From: DATDOY01 sp035293045
GTDB taxonomy: Bacteria > Actinomycetota > Acidimicrobiia > IMCC26256 > JACPCJ01
Length of the DNA stretch: 18,404 nt
Assembly: GCA_035293045.1 (NCBI GenBank)
Contig: DATDOY010000032.1
Span: forward strand, 1 to 18,404
Direction of reading: 5' to 3'
The notes beneath the pieces are model-generated. The model searched no databases and was not told the DNA's origin. It saw only the letters and a list, made by a program, of their open reading frames with translations. This document shows positions 12,335 to 18,404 of the stretch, in pieces. The position numbers were made by a program, and so were the translations under genes. The first letter of the stretch is position 1; each line of letters opens with the position of its first letter.

Positions 12335-12772
12335 ATGTCCCGCCACCGCCGCCGCCTTCGCCTCGTGGCGTGGCTCGTCTGTTTGACGCTCGCTGCTGCG
12401 TGCGACGGCGACGGAGACGCCGAGGTGACCACGTCCGAAACCACGACCACCGCAGCCTCGGCCCGTCCCGAGTTCCTGGCCGCGAACGTCCAGGTGCGAG
12501 CGGAGGACGTCAACTTCCCCCAAACGTCGTTCACGGCAACCGCCGGCGATATCACCGTCGCCTATGTCAACGAGGGGAAGATCCTCCACTCGCTGCGCCT
12601 CGAGACATCGGCAGGCGATGAGATCGCCGAATGGCAGCGCCTCGAGGTGCCCAACCACGGCGACCTCGCCCTCGGGACCGTCTCGCTCTCACCAGGCTCG
12701 TACGTCTTGTACTGCGACATTCCCGGCCACCGGATCGCCGGCATGGAAGCGACCCTCACCGTGGAGGCCTAA
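12335..12772 (+). CDS. Cupredoxin-domain lipoprotein
   Basis: A 145-residue exported blue-copper-type protein. A basic, hydrophobic N-terminus (MSRHRRRLRLVAWLVCLTLAAAC) ends in a near-canonical lipobox with Cys23 as the lipidated residue. A Thr/Ser/Glu linker (24-45) leads to a cupredoxin domain (about 46-145) with all four type 1 copper ligands placed: His85 (ILHSLRLE), Cys127, His132 and Met137 in YCDIPGHRIAGM. The protein should sit on the outer face of the cytoplasmic membrane and carry electrons or copper. It is immediately followed (3 nt between stop and GTG) by the heme A/heme O synthase fusion, so a role with the cytochrome oxidase, as an electron donor or in copper-centre assembly, is a reasonable inference. 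Domains of this type also occur in nitrosocyanin- and sulfocyanin-like proteins. The start is supported by the TACGAT promoter. Confidence 0.88.
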   Translation: MSRHRRRLRLVAWLVCLTLAAACDGDGDAEVTTSETTTTAASARPEFLAANVQVRAEDVNFPQTSFTATAGDITVAYVNEGKILHSLRLETSAGDEIAEWQRLEVPNHGDLALGTVSLSPGSYVLYCDIPGHRIAGMEATLTVEA

Positions 12773-12775
12773 GCG

Positions 12776-14599
12776 GTGCCTTCGCTTCCCACTCTTCGGC
12801 GCCTCACGTTCACGGCGACCGCGACCACGTTCGTGCTGGTAACCGTGGGTGGACTCGTGCGGGCCACGGACTCCGGCTTGGGCTGCGGCGACGACTGGCC
12901 TCGCTGCAACGGTCGCGTCGTCCCCGAGGGTGACCACCACACGTGGATCGAGTTCTCGCACCGCCTCATCGCCGCCGTCCTGATCGCCCTCTCGATCTCG
13001 CTCGCCGTCGTGGCGTGGCGCCGCGCCCGCGACCGACACGACCTGCTTCGCCTGGCCTTGGCCACGGTTCCGTTGGTGCTGTCGCAGGCCGTGTTGGGAG
13101 CGGTCGTCGTCGCCCTCGACCTGCACGCTGAGTCCGTGGTCGCCCACCTCGCGCTCGCCATGACCCTCCTCGCCGTCTTTCTCGCGCTGAGCGTTCGACA
13201 GGTCCTCGACCCGCCAACGGATCCCTCCAGCGCCTCTCGGATGGTCGGGCGTGCCATCTGGTCGGTGGCGGCAGGCGCCTTGTTCGTCATGCTCCTCGGG
13301 TCCTACATGAGCGGCCGCAACGCGGGACTCGCCTTCACCGACTGGCCCTTGTTCGACGGAGCGGTCGCTCCGACCACGCGCGGCACGCTGGGCTGGATCC
13401 ACGGGTTCCACCGGTTCGCGGCCGCCGCTTCGGGATTGTCGGTAGCCGCGCTCGCGTGGCGGCTGCGGCGGCGCGGCGCCAGCCTGGCGACGCGGAGGTT
13501 CGTCGTCGCCGCTGGTCTCTTGTTCATCGTGCAGATCCTCCTCGGCGCCGCCAACGTGTGGACCGAGTTGCACGCCGCCACCCGCACTGCCCACCTTTCC
13601 GTGGGCGCGGCCATTTGGGCGCTCCTCGCCACCGCCGCAATGGCCTCTGGGCGATCCGCCCCCGCTATCGTCGCCCCACCGATGGCCCCCGCACCCGCTC
13701 CGATGACGACGAACCCGCCCGCGACCCGCGGCGCTCGGGCGCGGGCGTACTTCCGGCTCACCAAGCCACGCGTCATCGAGCTGCTGCTCGTCACGACGGT
13801 GCCGTCGATGATCCTCGCCCAGGGCGGGATGCCGTCCCTCGGCCTGATCGCGGCCGTGCTCCTCGGCGGCGCGCTCGCCGCCGGGGGCGCCAACACCATC
13901 AACTGCTACATCGACCGCGACCGCGATGCCGCAATGCGCCGTACCCACCACCGCCCCCTGCCCTCGGGAGACGTCGACCCCAACGCCGCTCTGCGCTTCG
14001 GTGTGGTTCTGGAAGTCCTCGCCTTTGCCTGGCTCTGGTGGACGGCCAACCTCCTCGCGGCGTCCCTCGCCGTCGCCGCCACCCTGTTCTACGTGTTCGT
14101 GTACAGCATCTGGCTCAAGCCCCGGACAGCCCAGAACATCGTGATCGGCGGCGCGGCGGGGGCCGTCCCCGTGCTCGTGGGATGGGCGTCCGTCGACAAC
14201 GCCATCGCCTCGCCGGCGTGGGTGCTGTTCGCCATCATCTTCGTGTGGACGCCCCCTCACTTCTGGGCGCTGTCGATGAAGTACCGCGACGACTACGCCG
14301 CCGCCGGAGTGCCGATGCTGCCTGTCGTCGCGGGCACGGACGCCACCACGCGCCAGATCCTCGGCTACTCCGTGGTCGTCGTCGCCGTGACCCTGCTGCT
14401 CTGGCAGGTCGGCGACCTCGGTGCGCTTTACCTTCTGGCCGCCATCACCCTCGGGATCGTCTTCCTGTGGCGAGCGCTGGCCCTTCGACGCGACGGCTCC
14501 ACCGCCGAAGCGATGCGCCTCTTCGGCTTCTCCAACGTCTACCTCGCCCTGCTGTTCGCGGCCGTCGCGGTCGACGTCATCGCCGTGCACGGCGTCTGA
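12776..14599 (+). CDS. CtaA-CtaB fusion: heme A synthase joined to protoheme IX farnesyltransferase
   Basis: One 607-residue membrane protein carries both steps from heme B to heme A. Residues 1-290 are CtaA/COX15: the cysteine pair in GCGDDWPRC (Cys37, Cys44) and the heme-ligand histidines His62 (FSHRL), His124 (VAHLAL), His212 (HGFHR) and His273 (TAHLSVG) across about eight helices. A Pro/Ala linker (291-322) follows. Residues 323-607 are CtaB/COX10, a UbiA-type prenyltransferase: LTKPRVIELLL (328-338), the NxxxDxxxD motif (Asn376, Asp380, Asp384) in NCYIDRDRDAAMRRTHHRPLP, YSIWLKPRT (443-451) and WTPPHFWALSMKYRDDY (491-507). Heme O made by the C-terminal half would be the substrate of the N-terminal half. 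The GTG start has GGAGG eight bases upstream. Met310 could start a separate CtaB, but there is no stop between the halves. The stop lies inside a 23-bp tandem repeat. Confidence 0.93.
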   Translation: MPSLPTLRRLTFTATATTFVLVTVGGLVRATDSGLGCGDDWPRCNGRVVPEGDHHTWIEFSHRLIAAVLIALSISLAVVAWRRARDRHDLLRLALATVPLVLSQAVLGAVVVALDLHAESVVAHLALAMTLLAVFLALSVRQVLDPPTDPSSASRMVGRAIWSVAAGALFVMLLGSYMSGRNAGLAFTDWPLFDGAVAPTTRGTLGWIHGFHRFAAAASGLSVAALAWRLRRRGASLATRRFVVAAGLLFIVQILLGAANVWTELHAATRTAHLSVGAAIWALLATAAMASGRSAPAIVAPPMAPAPAPMTTNPPATRGARARAYFRLTKPRVIELLLVTTVPSMILAQGGMPSLGLIAAVLLGGALAAGGANTINCYIDRDRDAAMRRTHHRPLPSGDVDPNAALRFGVVLEVLAFAWLWWTANLLAASLAVAATLFYVFVYSIWLKPRTAQNIVIGGAAGAVPVLVGWASVDNAIASPAWVLFAIIFVWTPPHFWALSMKYRDDYAAAGVPMLPVVAGTDATTRQILGYSVVVVAVTLLLWQVGDLGALYLLAAITLGIVFLWRALALRRDGSTAEAMRLFGFSNVYLALLFAAVAVDVIAVHGV

Positions 14600-14626
14600 G
14601 GCGCGCCGTGCACGGCGTCTGAGGCG
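14581..14626. repeat. 23-bp tandem duplication across the ctaA-ctaB stop codon
   Basis: Two exact 23-bp copies lie head to tail at 14581-14603 and 14604-14626, followed by the first five bases of a third. Each contains the 14-bp palindrome CGCCGTGCACGGCG, TGA, and most of GGCGCGCC (a self-complementary 8-mer at 14600-14607 and 14623-14630). The first copy holds the last codons and stop of the fusion gene. The block occupies the 33-nt gap to the convergent ABC permease stop, so it may also act as a bidirectional terminator. Confidence 0.85.
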
Positions 14627-14632
14627 CGCCGC

Positions 14633-15361
14633 TCATTCCTCCCAGCGAAACGCCGCCGCCGCCAGCACGGGCGCCGCGACCGCCCAGGCCACCAGACCCC
14701 CGATCGCCCACGCGGGAACCGCCCCGCCCAGCAACGTCGCCCTCGTCGCCTCGGTGAGCTGCGCCGCCGGCGTCACCTTGGCGACGGTCTCCAGCCAGTC
14801 CGGAAGACGGGCGAGGGGAACGGCGACACCGCCGACGAGGACGAAGGCGACGTAGAGAAGATTCGTGAGGGCGAGCGTGAGCTCGGCCTTCAGAGTTCCC
14901 GCCATGAGCAAACCCAGCCCGGCGAAGGTGACCGTGCCGAGGAGCAACACGCCCGCGGCACCGACCAGCCGACCCGTCACATCCCAGCCCAAGGTCGCGG
15001 CAACCCCCACGATCACCGCTGCCTGCAGCACTTCCACCACCAGCACGCCCGAGGTCTTGGCGATGACGAGCCCGGATCGGCTCAACGGCGTGGATCCCAG
15101 CCGCTTCAACACCGCATAGCGACGCTCGAAGGCGGTGGCGATCCCGAGGCTCACCATTCCGGTCGCGATGACGGCCAGGGCGAGTACGCCGGGGACGAGA
15201 AAGTCCACCGGCTGCTCGAAGCCGGTGTCGACCGCGTCCACGACAGAGAAGAACACCAGGACGCCGACCGGAATACCGAGCGTGGCCAGCACGCTCTCGC
15301 CACGACGGAGGGTGAGAAGGATTTCCATGCGGGCTTGCGCCGACACCGCGCGGAAGGTCAC
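14633..15361 (-). CDS. ABC-2 type transporter permease
   Basis: A 242-residue integral membrane permease of the ABC-2 (DrrB/NodJ-like) exporter family. After a cytoplasmic N-terminus (AQARMEILLTLRRGESVL) about six hydrophobic segments follow, among them FLVPGVLALAVIATGMVSLGIA, VEVLQAAVIVGVAATLGW, LVGAAGVLLLGTVTFAGLGLLMAG and a last one at AIGGLVAWAVAAPVLAAAAF. The cytoplasmic stretch AFERRYAVLKRLGSTPLSRSGLV is the usual coupling region that contacts the ATPase. The GTG start at 15361 overlaps the ATPase stop by four bases (GTGA), so the two are translationally coupled. The substrate is unknown; exporters of this type move drugs, antibiotics, lipids or polysaccharides. Its 3' end is 33 nt from the convergent ctaA-ctaB gene. 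The proximity to oxidase-assembly genes could be chance. Confidence 0.88.
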   Translation of the reverse strand: MTFRAVSAQARMEILLTLRRGESVLATLGIPVGVLVFFSVVDAVDTGFEQPVDFLVPGVLALAVIATGMVSLGIATAFERRYAVLKRLGSTPLSRSGLVIAKTSGVLVVEVLQAAVIVGVAATLGWDVTGRLVGAAGVLLLGTVTFAGLGLLMAGTLKAELTLALTNLLYVAFVLVGGVAVPLARLPDWLETVAKVTPAAQLTEATRATLLGGAVPAWAIGGLVAWAVAAPVLAAAAFRWEE

Positions 15362-16308
15362 GGCGCGGGCGGGTCATCGGCGGCCGAGCGCTCCCGCGTG
15401 AGACGCAGATAGACCTCTTCGAGACTCGAAGTACCGGCTCGCAGGTCGCCGAGCACCACGTCTCGATCTCGGAGCCACGCAGTGAGATCGGCGACGAGAT
15501 CGGCGGTCGGCGCCGCGTCGATCTCGTACTCCCCCGCTCTCGTCTCCCGGATCGCGGAGGCGTCGAGGCCGAGCGCTCGGGCGAGGTCCTGGGTCGCAAG
15601 ACCGGGGCGGGCGGAAAACTGCGTGTCGGCACGCGGCTGGGCCGACCGCAACTCGCCGGGCGTCCCGATGGCCACGACGCGACCGGCGTCCATCACCCCG
15701 ACCCGGTCGGCGAGCGCCTCGGCTTCGTCCATGGCGTGGGTCGTCAGCACGACGGCCGTCCCCTCGCGCTGGCACCCCCGAACCAGTTCCCACGCGGCGG
15801 CGCGGCCGCGCGGATCCATTCCCGCGGTCGGCTCGTCGAGGAAGAGGACCTCGGGGTTGCCGACGAGGGCGAGGGCAAGGGAGAGCCGCTGTCGCTCACC
15901 CCCCGAGAGCCTCCGGACCGTGGTCGAACGGCTATCGCCGAGGCCGACGACCTCAAGGAGTTCCTCGGGGTCGCGTGCATCCCGGTAGTAGCTCGCGAAT
16001 AGCCGCAGCGCCTCGAGTGGACGAATCCCCGGGTAGAGACCCCCTTCTTGGAGCATCACTCCCATGCGAGGTCGCAACGCACGACCTTCACGCTGCGGAT
16101 CGAGGCCGAGCACGCGAGCCGACCCGCCATCGGCGCGTCGATAGCCCTCGAGGATCTCGACGGTGGTCGTCTTCCCGGCACCGTTGGGCCCGACGATCCC
16201 AAGCGTCTCGCCGTGCGCCACCGTCAGGGTCACGCCATCGAGCGCGCGCCGACCGTCGTAGTCCTTGACGAGATCGAGTGCCTCTACCGCTGGGGCGGGG
16301 TGCGCCAC
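15358..16308 (-). CDS. ABC-2 exporter ATP-binding protein
   Basis: A 316-residue ATPase subunit (DrrA/CcmA-like) powering the coupled permease. Walker A GPNGAGKTT (40-48), the Q-loop VMLQEGGLYP (84-93), signature LSGGERQR (134-141), Walker B VLFLDEP (154-160) and the H-loop His191 are all intact, so it should hydrolyse ATP. About 100 residues follow the nucleotide-binding domain and end in SSLEEVYLRLTRE, the usual tail of this family. The open frame reaches 16452, but the added residues are Ser/Arg-rich and unlike any ATPase N-terminus; I start it at GTG 16308 because TACGCT ends exactly six bases before it and the first strand (VEALDLVKDYDGRRALDGVTL) then begins normally. The gene therefore probably has its own leaderless transcript, separate from the small ORF upstream. 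The cargo is unknown. Confidence 0.9.
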   Translation of the reverse strand: MAHPAPAVEALDLVKDYDGRRALDGVTLTVAHGETLGIVGPNGAGKTTTVEILEGYRRADGGSARVLGLDPQREGRALRPRMGVMLQEGGLYPGIRPLEALRLFASYYRDARDPEELLEVVGLGDSRSTTVRRLSGGERQRLSLALALVGNPEVLFLDEPTAGMDPRGRAAAWELVRGCQREGTAVVLTTHAMDEAEALADRVGVMDAGRVVAIGTPGELRSAQPRADTQFSARPGLATQDLARALGLDASAIRETRAGEYEIDAAPTADLVADLTAWLRDRDVVLGDLRAGTSSLEEVYLRLTRERSAADDPPAP

Positions 16309-16314
16309 AGCGGG

Positions 16315-16320
16315 AGCGTA
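16315..16320 (-). promoter_or_regulatory. -10 hexamer TACGCT for the ABC exporter operon
   Basis: On the minus strand TACGCT-N6-GTG gives leaderless spacing to the start at 16308 and decides between this and a start at 16452. The hexamer lies in the 22-nt gap after the small helical ORF (stop at 16331). It is identical to the -10 hexamer of the DinB-like gene. Confidence 0.6.
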
Positions 16321-16330
16321 ATGAAGGCGG

Positions 16331-16621
16331 CTAGCGGTTCTGCAGCCCGAGCGGCTCGAGTTGGAGGTCCTGGAGTTCCTGGAGCGATGCGATCGCCCTG
16401 GCGAGGCGCTCCGGCTTTTCGAGCTCGGCCCGTACGGCTCCCTCGAGCACACTGCGAAGTCCGGCGAGGCCCTGGCGCATGGTCACGCGCGCCTCCTCGA
16501 GAATGGCCTGGGCGCGGTCTAAGTCGTCGGTGGCGAGGCACCGCAGGGCGCTCTCGACCGCCCACGAGCCCGCCGCAACGAGCTCGATGGCGTCCGTCAG
16601 ATGGTTGACGTCCTGCGACAT
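16331..16621 (-). CDS. Small all-helical hypothetical protein, 96 aa
   Basis: A 96-residue protein with no family that I recognise. It reads as three or four amphipathic helices: VNHLTDAIELVAAGSWAVESALRCL (5-29), DDLDRAQAILEEARVTMRQGLAGLRSVLEGAVRAELE (32-68) and PERLARAIASLQELQDLQL (70-88). There is one cysteine and no signal peptide or membrane segment. A strong ribosome-binding site, GGAGG five bases before the ATG at 16621, supports a real gene and this start; an open frame running further to 16669 has no such site. The ABC exporter genes follow 22 nt downstream on the same strand but seem to have their own promoter. A TTGACA at 16736-16731 (minus strand) could be its -35, with no convincing -10 at 17-18 nt. 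Function unknown. Confidence 0.65.
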   Translation of the reverse strand: MSQDVNHLTDAIELVAAGSWAVESALRCLATDDLDRAQAILEEARVTMRQGLAGLRSVLEGAVRAELEKPERLARAIASLQELQDLQLEPLGLQNR

Positions 16622-16745
16622 GCCTTCCTCCCCGGCCCGGTTCCTCGACGGCGCGGCGGGAGGCCCCACTCGCGCCCAACTCCTACCTGGGTGTTCTCGG
16701 CACCAGAGCCCGGCGGCTGAAGACCGAATGTCAACGAAGGGTCCG

Positions 16746-16751
16746 TAAACT
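16746..16751 (+). promoter_or_regulatory. -10 hexamer TAAACT for the acyl-CoA dehydrogenase gene
   Basis: TAAACT-N6-ATG places transcription start on the A of the start codon at 16758. It is the most AT-rich hexamer of the set. No ribosome-binding site is present. It lies in the 136-nt divergent region 16622-16757, which otherwise shows only a TTGACA on the other strand. Confidence 0.62.
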
Positions 16752-16757
16752 CACCGA

Positions 16758-18020
16758 ATGACCGATCCGCAGGCTCCGGCCGTCACCATCGAGGAGTTCG
16801 AGGCAGAAGCCGCGGCGTTTCTGGACGCCCACGCCGAGCCACGGCGCGAACTCGACCAGGAGTGGGGGGAGGGCGATGACGCCGTCGCCCTCTTCGACGA
16901 GAAGACCCCTGAGGAAGAGGCGGCCGAGGTGGCCGCGGCGAAGCAGTGGCGGGCCACCGTCTACGACGCGGGTTTCGGCTGGATCACCGGTCCGCCCGAA
17001 CTCGGCGGGCGCGGGCTTCCGTCCGCATACGAGCGTGCATACCGCCAACTCGAGGGACAGTACGAGACACCCAACACGAGTTGCTTCGGGATCGGCCTGG
17101 GTATGGTCGCGCCAACCATCCGCGCCCACGGCCTTCCCCACATCCGGGAGCGCTACCTCCCGGCCATGTACCGCGGCGACCTCGTGGGCTGTCAGCTGTT
17201 CTCCGAGCCCGTTGCCGGGTCCGACCTCGCGGGCATCCAGACCCGAGCCGTTCGAGACGGCGACGAGTGGATCGTCACCGGCCAGAAGGTGTGGACCTCT
17301 GGGGCGCAGTACAGCGACCTCGGCGAGGTCATCACCCGCACCTCCCCCGACAAGCCGAAGCACAAGGGCCTCAGCATGTTTCTCGTCGACATGCACGCCC
17401 CCGGGGTGGAGGTTCGGCCGCTTCGACAGATGACCGGTGGCGCCAGCTTCAACGAAGTCTTCTTCGACGAGGTCCGGATTCCCGACGATCACCGGCTCGG
17501 CGACGTCGACGAAGGGTGGACGGTCGCCCTCACGACGCTCATGAACGAGCGCGCCTCGATCGGCGGAGGGTCGGCCGCGCCGTCCAGCGCCGGATCCGGC
17601 ACCCTCGCGCGGCTGTTCGAGATGGCACGCCGCCGGGGCGTCGCCGACGACCCGCGCATCCGCCAACAGCTCGCCGACGTGTTCATCCGCGTGCAGGTCG
17701 CCAAGTTCACCGGCCTGCGAGGAATGGCCAAGATCCGCTCGGGTCAGCTCCCGGGGCCCGAGATGTCCATTGGCAAGCTCAGCCTCACCAACAACCTCCA
17801 GGCCATCGGCCGCGCCGCGTCGGCCATCCTCGGTCCGCGGGTCGCCGCCGACACGGGTGAGTGGAGCACCTACGCGTGGGCCAAGCTCATCCTCGGCGTG
17901 CCGGGGATGCGCGTCGCAGGCGGCACCGACGAAGTCATGCGCAACATCGTGAGCGAGCGCGTGCTCGGTCTTCCCAAGGAGCCACGGGTCGACGACCACG
18001 CGCCGGGCGGCGCGCGTTGA
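16758..18020 (+). CDS. Acyl-CoA dehydrogenase (FadE-type)
   Basis: A 420-residue flavoprotein that introduces the alpha-beta double bond into an acyl-CoA thioester in fatty-acid (or steroid side-chain) oxidation, passing electrons to electron-transfer flavoprotein. Visible are the N-terminal helical domain (FEAEAAAFLDAHAEPRRELDQEWG), GWITGPPELGGRGL (74-87), the family signature QLFSEPVAGSDLAGIQT (146-162), VTGQKVWTSGAQYSD (173-187) in the beta domain, and the C-terminal AGGTDEVMRNIVSERVLGLPKEP, close to the GTDEIQRNI form common in actinobacterial FadE proteins. Length is slightly above the usual ~380-400 owing to an acidic N-terminal segment (DQEWGEGDDAVALFDEKTPEEEAAE). I cannot assign chain length or the catalytic glutamate with certainty. 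The start is set by TAAACT-N6-ATG. The stop overlaps a patatin-like gene, linking it to lipid breakdown. Confidence 0.93.
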   Translation: MTDPQAPAVTIEEFEAEAAAFLDAHAEPRRELDQEWGEGDDAVALFDEKTPEEEAAEVAAAKQWRATVYDAGFGWITGPPELGGRGLPSAYERAYRQLEGQYETPNTSCFGIGLGMVAPTIRAHGLPHIRERYLPAMYRGDLVGCQLFSEPVAGSDLAGIQTRAVRDGDEWIVTGQKVWTSGAQYSDLGEVITRTSPDKPKHKGLSMFLVDMHAPGVEVRPLRQMTGGASFNEVFFDEVRIPDDHRLGDVDEGWTVALTTLMNERASIGGGSAAPSSAGSGTLARLFEMARRRGVADDPRIRQQLADVFIRVQVAKFTGLRGMAKIRSGQLPGPEMSIGKLSLTNNLQAIGRAASAILGPRVAADTGEWSTYAWAKLILGVPGMRVAGGTDEVMRNIVSERVLGLPKEPRVDDHAPGGAR

Positions 18021-18404
18021 CGCGACCACGGCGGATCGCCCTCGTCCTCGGTGCCGGAGGCGTCGCTGGCCACGCCTTCCACGTCGGAGTGCTCCGGGCC
18101 ATCGCGGAGGAAACCGGCTGGGACCCTCGCGACGCCGCCCTCATCGTCGGTACGTCCGCGGGGTCCATCGTCGGTCTCGGCCTGCGGGCCGGGCTCGCAG
18201 CCAGCGATCTGTACGCCCGGACCGTCGACGAGGCAGTCTCGGCCGAGGGCGACCGCCTCCTGGCGCACATTCCGCCCCCCGACGAGCGGCCGTGGTGGTT
18301 CCAGAACTCTGCGCGCCGTTCTCCCCTCCCCGCGTCCCTAGGGCTCGTGGCACGGCTCGCCGCACGCCCTTGGCGCGCCCGACCGGGCGTCCTCCTCGCT
18401 GGTC
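18017..18404 (+). CDS. Patatin-like phospholipase, 5' part (cut by window edge)
   Basis: The first 129 codons of a patatin-family serine hydrolase. The frame opens RRIALVLGAGGVAGHAFHVGVLRAIAEE: GAGG (12-15) is the oxyanion-hole glycine motif, and IVGTSAGSIVG (43-53) holds the nucleophile Ser47 in the GxSxG elbow. The catalytic Asp lies beyond the window. I start it at TTG 18017 because no ATG or GTG is available before the conserved first strand, and because this TTG overlaps the acyl-CoA dehydrogenase stop by four bases (TTGA), the same arrangement as the other coupled gene pairs here. Patatin enzymes release fatty acids from phospholipids or other acyl esters, which suits a neighbour that oxidises acyl-CoA. 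The frame remains open to the last base. The precise substrate is unknown. Confidence 0.85.
   Translation, partial: MTRPRRIALVLGAGGVAGHAFHVGVLRAIAEETGWDPRDAALIVGTSAGSIVGLGLRAGLAASDLYARTVDEAVSAEGDRLLAHIPPPDERPWWFQNSARRSPLPASLGLVARLAARPWRARPGVLLAG

Noticed and set aside
12689..14590. A 633-codon open frame on the minus strand antisense to the ctaA-ctaB fusion.
   Set aside because: It mirrors a gene with all expected motifs, its product is Gly/Arg/Glu/His-rich low-complexity sequence with no domain, and long antisense frames are common in DNA this GC-rich.
16309..16452. N-terminal extension of the ABC ATPase by 48 residues.
   Set aside because: The extension is Ser/Arg-rich, overlaps the small helical gene, and the TACGCT-N6-GTG signal marks the start at 16308.
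1..18404. A defence, secondary-metabolite or mobile-element system.
   Set aside because: No nuclease, toxin, transposase, integrase, repeat-spacer array or biosynthetic megasynthase was seen on either strand; the genes are metabolic or unassigned.

Overview
This is a contiguous, high-GC stretch of bacterial chromosome packed with genes on both strands. It looks actinobacterial, plausibly Acidimicrobiia or a relative. The reasons are a CofG-CofH (FbiC-type) F420 biosynthesis fusion, an LPXTG wall-anchored protein, a mycothiol-transferase-superfamily (DinB/MDMPI-like) protein, FadE-type acyl-CoA dehydrogenase, and many genes whose start codon sits 6-7 nt after a TANNNT -10 hexamer (leaderless transcription). 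I see no rRNA, tRNA, CRISPR, insertion sequence or phage gene, and no gene-free stretch longer than about 170 nt.

Layout. 1-2370 (+): the 3' part of fbiC, overlapped by an adenosine kinase-like PfkB gene. 2445-3482 (+): a long LOG-family (TIGR00730) Rossmann protein. 3613-4143 (+): an unrecognised protein. 4180-8058 (-): a translationally coupled glycolate oxidase operon glcD-glcE-glcF ending in a 72-residue helical ORF. 8096-9417 (+): a DinB/MDMPI-like metal protein (TIGR03084-like) and a gamma-carbonic anhydrase-family protein. 9424-11007 (-): a DUF2236/MpaB-type oxygenase-like gene, then an SDR dehydrogenase. 11150-11680 (-): a secreted LPRTG protein. 11847-12248 (-): a GroES-like protein with an N-terminal extension. 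12335-14599 (+): a cupredoxin lipoprotein followed by a CtaA-CtaB fusion (heme A synthase plus heme O synthase). 14633-16308 (-): a two-gene ABC-2 exporter. 16331-16621 (-): a small helical protein. 16758-18404 (+): an acyl-CoA dehydrogenase overlapping a patatin-like phospholipase cut by the window edge.

How the genes fit together. The clusters are mostly metabolic: F420 cofactor synthesis, glycolate or 2-hydroxyacid oxidation feeding electrons to the chain, maturation of the heme-copper oxidase (cupredoxin plus heme O/A synthesis), and lipid turnover (patatin plus acyl-CoA dehydrogenase). I found no defence, toxin or mobile system. The points most worth a second look are the recurrent leaderless promoter architecture, the single-chain CtaA-CtaB protein, a 23-bp tandem duplication straddling the fusion gene's stop codon, an inverted repeat that could hide the ribosome-binding site of the LPXTG gene, and a stand-alone extended GroES.
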